From assembly GCA_035235625.1 (NCBI GenBank), contig CP141140.1:41349351-41413350 (forward strand): a DNA stretch of 64,000 nucleotides, in the 5' to 3' direction. The translations under genes were made by a program, and so were the position numbers. Below the pieces are notes generated by a model that did not search any database, was not told where the DNA came from, and saw only the letters and a list, made by a program, of their open reading frames with translations. The number at the start of each line of letters is the position of its first letter. Positions within the stretch are counted from its first letter, which is position 1. Below are positions 61,050-64,000 of the stretch, one piece after another. Source of the stretch: Saururus chinensis. Its lineage: Eukaryota; Streptophyta; Magnoliopsida; Piperales; Saururaceae.

Positions 61050-61490
61050 CTCTATTTGAAATTGTTCTAGATTTTGGAATGTGTGGAGGTCAATTAGAAA
61101 ATCTAAGGATAAGTTAGGTTCGTTTAGAGGAAAGCAAAAGGGACTGGAGCAGTAAGGAAATTAAAGATTGAATTGAACGAATTACAGGTCAGAGATGTAT
61201 TGCTTTGGCAGCAAAGATATAAGGTGTTGTGGCTTAGGGAGGGTGGCAGGAATTCAAAGTTCTTTCATGCCCGAGCCACGCAACTTCCAATAGAAAATAA
61301 AAAATCATGGCTTGGAATGATAGTAGGTGGGTTTTTAGGGATGAAAACATGAGCCGGATGGTTTGGAATTTCTTTACTGGGTTGTTTATGTTCAGTGGTG
61401 TCAGTGGAAGCCTTAGGGTGAGCCTTTGCAATGGAGATGCAAAATTCCAGTTTTTAACGCTAGTTTTTATTGCTCAAAATAAAGATTTAT
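61050..61490 (+). pseudogene. LINE (L1-type) remnant 2
   Basis: A second copy of the same linker: KLKIELNELQVRDVLLWQQR, YKVLWLREGGRNSKFFHARA, then ENKKSWLGMIVGG and the frame with WNFFTGLFM. It follows copy 1 by about 440 bp in the same direction and is more complete at its 3' side. Words such as 'gattgaattgaac' and 'ttgggaatgtgtggaggtca' (truncated to 20) are shared between the copies. The RT core itself is absent. Confidence 0.75.
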
Positions 61491-61642
61491 GCTAGTTTTT
61501 ATCGCTCAAAATAAGGTTTATATGCACTGAAGAACACACATATATACAAGCAATAAATCTACCTTTAGATCAATCAATAATCATAGCAAGAGCAAATACA
61601 TACTCACTTTTAGGGGCTAAGCCTCAATGACGTGGCCAAGAG

Positions 61643-62207
61643 TGTCATGCCCTGGAACACGCCACCCCTGACTTGAACCTGGTCCAAAGAGGAAGCAGTA
61701 CACGATGCGACAAAAGAAAGTAGAAATGCAAAAGACTTAACCCATTTTTTGGTGTAACACACATCAAAGTAAGAGCATGAGCCCTTTGTGCAAAAGCAAA
61801 TAGAGGAAATAAATGAGACTAATTATAAATCTTAGTCCACACATACCTAGATCACCTAGTTAACACGTAATGACAAGCCTCAAAGGCTAAACAAGTCTAA
61901 GCCAACAACGGCTAAACATAATGTGAAGTAAAGTCAAATATATAAGTTCAATATAACATAGATTCAAACTAACATAACCCCAAGCAACTATGACCCCTTT
62001 CATTGAACGTAGTCATCCTCATGATCAATGTAGAGCCCATCTAAAACACCTACATGGCACAACGTGCAGCCTCAAAATAAAACTGTAAACAAAGAGAAGT
62101 GAGCTTAGCTCAGCAATGGTTTTTAATACAGAATGTAAACTCATAGAAATACTGTATGTATTCTCAATTTAAACATGCGTCATATATCCATTCTTTAAAC
62201 CTGTGCA
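61643..62207 (-). mobile_element. Reversed Del-type LTR fragment
   Basis: TGTCATGCCCTGGAACACG is the inverse of an LTR end. 'agacttaacccattttttgg', 'acacctacatggcacaacg' and 'gagcttagctcagcaatgg' match landmarks of the reversed LTRs at 20692 and 44700. It stops near 62207, where unrelated LTR-like sequence begins. Confidence 0.65.
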
Positions 62208-64000
62208 TGTAATGTCCTTGATTTTCTATGATTTTTCTACTATTTTATGATTATTTTTAGCAAAAAAATGTGATGCTTTGGTGTATTTGTATTTATATAT
62301 ATTTGACCTCGATATTATACTCATAGAGTCGGGTTTTGGGCTTTGTTGTAGGCCACGGGCCTCAACATATGCCTTTGATGCGAAGTTTGGCGGTACAATG
62401 TGTAAGCAGTGGACTGACGCGTAAGCTGTATAAAAGGAAAAAAAATATATTAAGTGGATCACAGCTCCAAAGAGCCGTGTCTAGTGAGTTTTCTTTTGGA
62501 ACGTCCAGAACATATTCTAGTACATCCATAAAGAATAAGAGAAACCCGAGAGAGTTTTTGGTCACTCCGTCATGCCTCCTCTATCGTTGGATTCCATTGG
62601 TTCTTGCCGGGATCCACTTTGCCTTGCTTACACGAGTCCATTGGTATTGGCTTGGACCACCACCATCTCCTCTCTCCTCAATGAAGTACTAGTCTTTTCC
62701 TAAGTTTTTCTCACCGTTAAAATTCATTTTTGGGCCGCCAGAGGGCTATTTCACCACCGTTTGATGCTGCCATTGGTGGCTGGCTGGGGCCAGTTGGCTT
62801 TTGTTTGGCCCACCTCAGCATGGCTAGGGCTAGCCTATCTAGCCTGATTCCATCTCTATTAACCTTGTCGGCATTAGTCTGCCATGGTCCTACCCCTGCG
62901 CCCATGAGTGTGTTAGATGCACAACCACTTGTACCATTAGTTTTGGTTATGGGTGGTGATTGGAAGTGTTTTTTTTGCCACTAGCCATCACTAGGGCTTA
63001 AGCCCTGTCGCCTATTTGGGCCTTGGGCCACCACCATCCAACCCTCTTCCCCTCCCCTTTGGCCACATGTGCAAGTGGCCATGCATGCATTTCAAGGGTT
63101 AGGTGTCTCTTCTGCGCTGCCTGACCATAGGATGGCTCCATCATTGATTGAATTGACCACTAGAGCCTCCACCTCTCATCCAACCTCGAGCGTTGCCCCA
63201 CACCCTCTACCCTTTTGAGGGCCTTCGATGACGCGAACTCGCTGCTATTAGGTGTTGTTCAAGGCTGATTTTGACGTCTTCTGGCCGGCTAAGCCAAATA
63301 CTTTTTAGCCGCCGACCAACCTTCAGTTAGTACACCCTCAACTTCTGGTGGCATTGCCACTTCTTTTGGCATGACCTTTCTCCTGTCCGCCCTAGTGTGC
63401 CGCTGTAGTTTGTAGATTATGTCGCATTGATCTGTGTCACCCCATTTGGTCTTGATTGCTTCCAGTGTTTCCTAAATCCTCGGAGCAACAACTTTCTCAA
63501 CTTGGCAATGCTTTTGGCCGCCAACTCTGCTGTCGATTCTACCACCATCATGTACTCGCCATCAAATGTCATGGATTACGAGGTAGGTGAGCTTTGAACT
63601 CATAACTTCATGACAACATACTTTGAATGTGTAGCAGCATGCTAAGATTGTATGATTCAATGCTTTGGATGTTAAATTATGATCCATTTGCATGATGTAA
63701 GAAGATAAATTATGCCATGTTGAAATGCATATAACATGCATGTGAGTTATAAGTATGGTTGATGTATGTGTATACTAGTTATGGCTAGTGAGTATGTCAG
63801 TAAGCTACGTATGTGGATTATCTGTGTGCTAGTGATGGCTAACAAGTACATTGGTAAGCTATGTATGTAGATTATTGTTATGTTTGGATCGGACATGAAT
63901 GGTACCTAACTTCATGAAGGGAAAAGGGAAGAAGTTTGAATGAAGGAAGAAGAGAAATAATTCTGAATTTTGCATAAATGTCCAAGGAAGACAACCCCCT
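62208..64000 (+). mobile_element. Probable further gypsy LTR, runs off the window
   Basis: TGTAATGTCCTTGATTTTC at 62208 resembles LTR starts of the family at 16948 and 24576. The rest is C/G-richer (about 62530-63550) and then turns into 'gatgtaagaag…tatgccatg' type AT-rich sequence typical of the second half of these LTRs. No pol is visible. Open frames at 62336-62692 and 62730-62984 have no known domain and I do not call them genes. Confidence 0.35.

Overview
The window is plant nuclear DNA, almost certainly angiosperm. The evidence is a spliced calmodulin-binding CBP60 gene, Ty3/gypsy elements of Tekay/Del, Reina and Tat/Athila type, a Ty1/copia element, LINE pieces, and CACTA and hAT transposons. 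It is AT-rich, and most of it is nested, decayed transposable elements. I support two host genes: a small secreted Cys-rich peptide gene (5570-6708, +) and a CBP60 B/C/D-like gene of eight exons (33659-38766, -). I saw no rRNA or tRNA gene and no CRISPR array. The species cannot be fixed from this sequence.

Layout. 1-2760: two direct copies of a gypsy gag remnant, each followed by long CT-rich tracts. 2760-5500: no gene, possibly one small TIR element. 5570-6708: the Cys-rich peptide gene. 6720-15120: an AT-rich TTAAAATGTTTT array, a foldback, and a decayed copia element (minus strand, LTR pair about 8.3-9.5 and 13.4-14.7 kb). That element is interrupted by a 1,032-bp hAT element with 8-bp target duplications. 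15080-15330: a broken fragment of a PPR gene. 16948-20691: a Tekay/Del LTR plus decayed pol. 20692-24350: a reversed Del-like LTR piece followed by a Reina-type element (minus strand) whose pol is nearly readable. 24355-29990: the 3' half of a Tat/Athila element, its integrase split by a solo LTR with perfect TSD GCTAT. 29990-32166: a CACTA remnant. 33659-38766: CBP60.

39330-59289 is a stratified nest. A Del-type element (5' LTR 41042-42724, 3' LTR 56175-59289) lies next to a tandem duplication that copied its left flank, its target site and the first LTR bases. Into its pol went a reversed solo LTR (43010-49733, TSD AGCTT), and into that another solo LTR (44700-47994). Further along, a CACTA element (50920-56020, TSD AAG) sits in the 3' end of pol.

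The most interesting object is this CACTA element. Between its subterminal repeat arrays it carries fragments of unrelated host genes: a TPLATE-like gene with exon/intron structure, an arginine-rich exon with both splice sites, and a LOB-domain (LBD) gene start with stop codons. It therefore looks like a Pack-CACTA or transduplicating element. From 59290 to the end there are two LINE remnants, a reversed LTR piece and a probable further LTR running off the window.

The two host genes show no functional link. The rest documents insertion order, solo-LTR formation, segmental duplication and gene capture.
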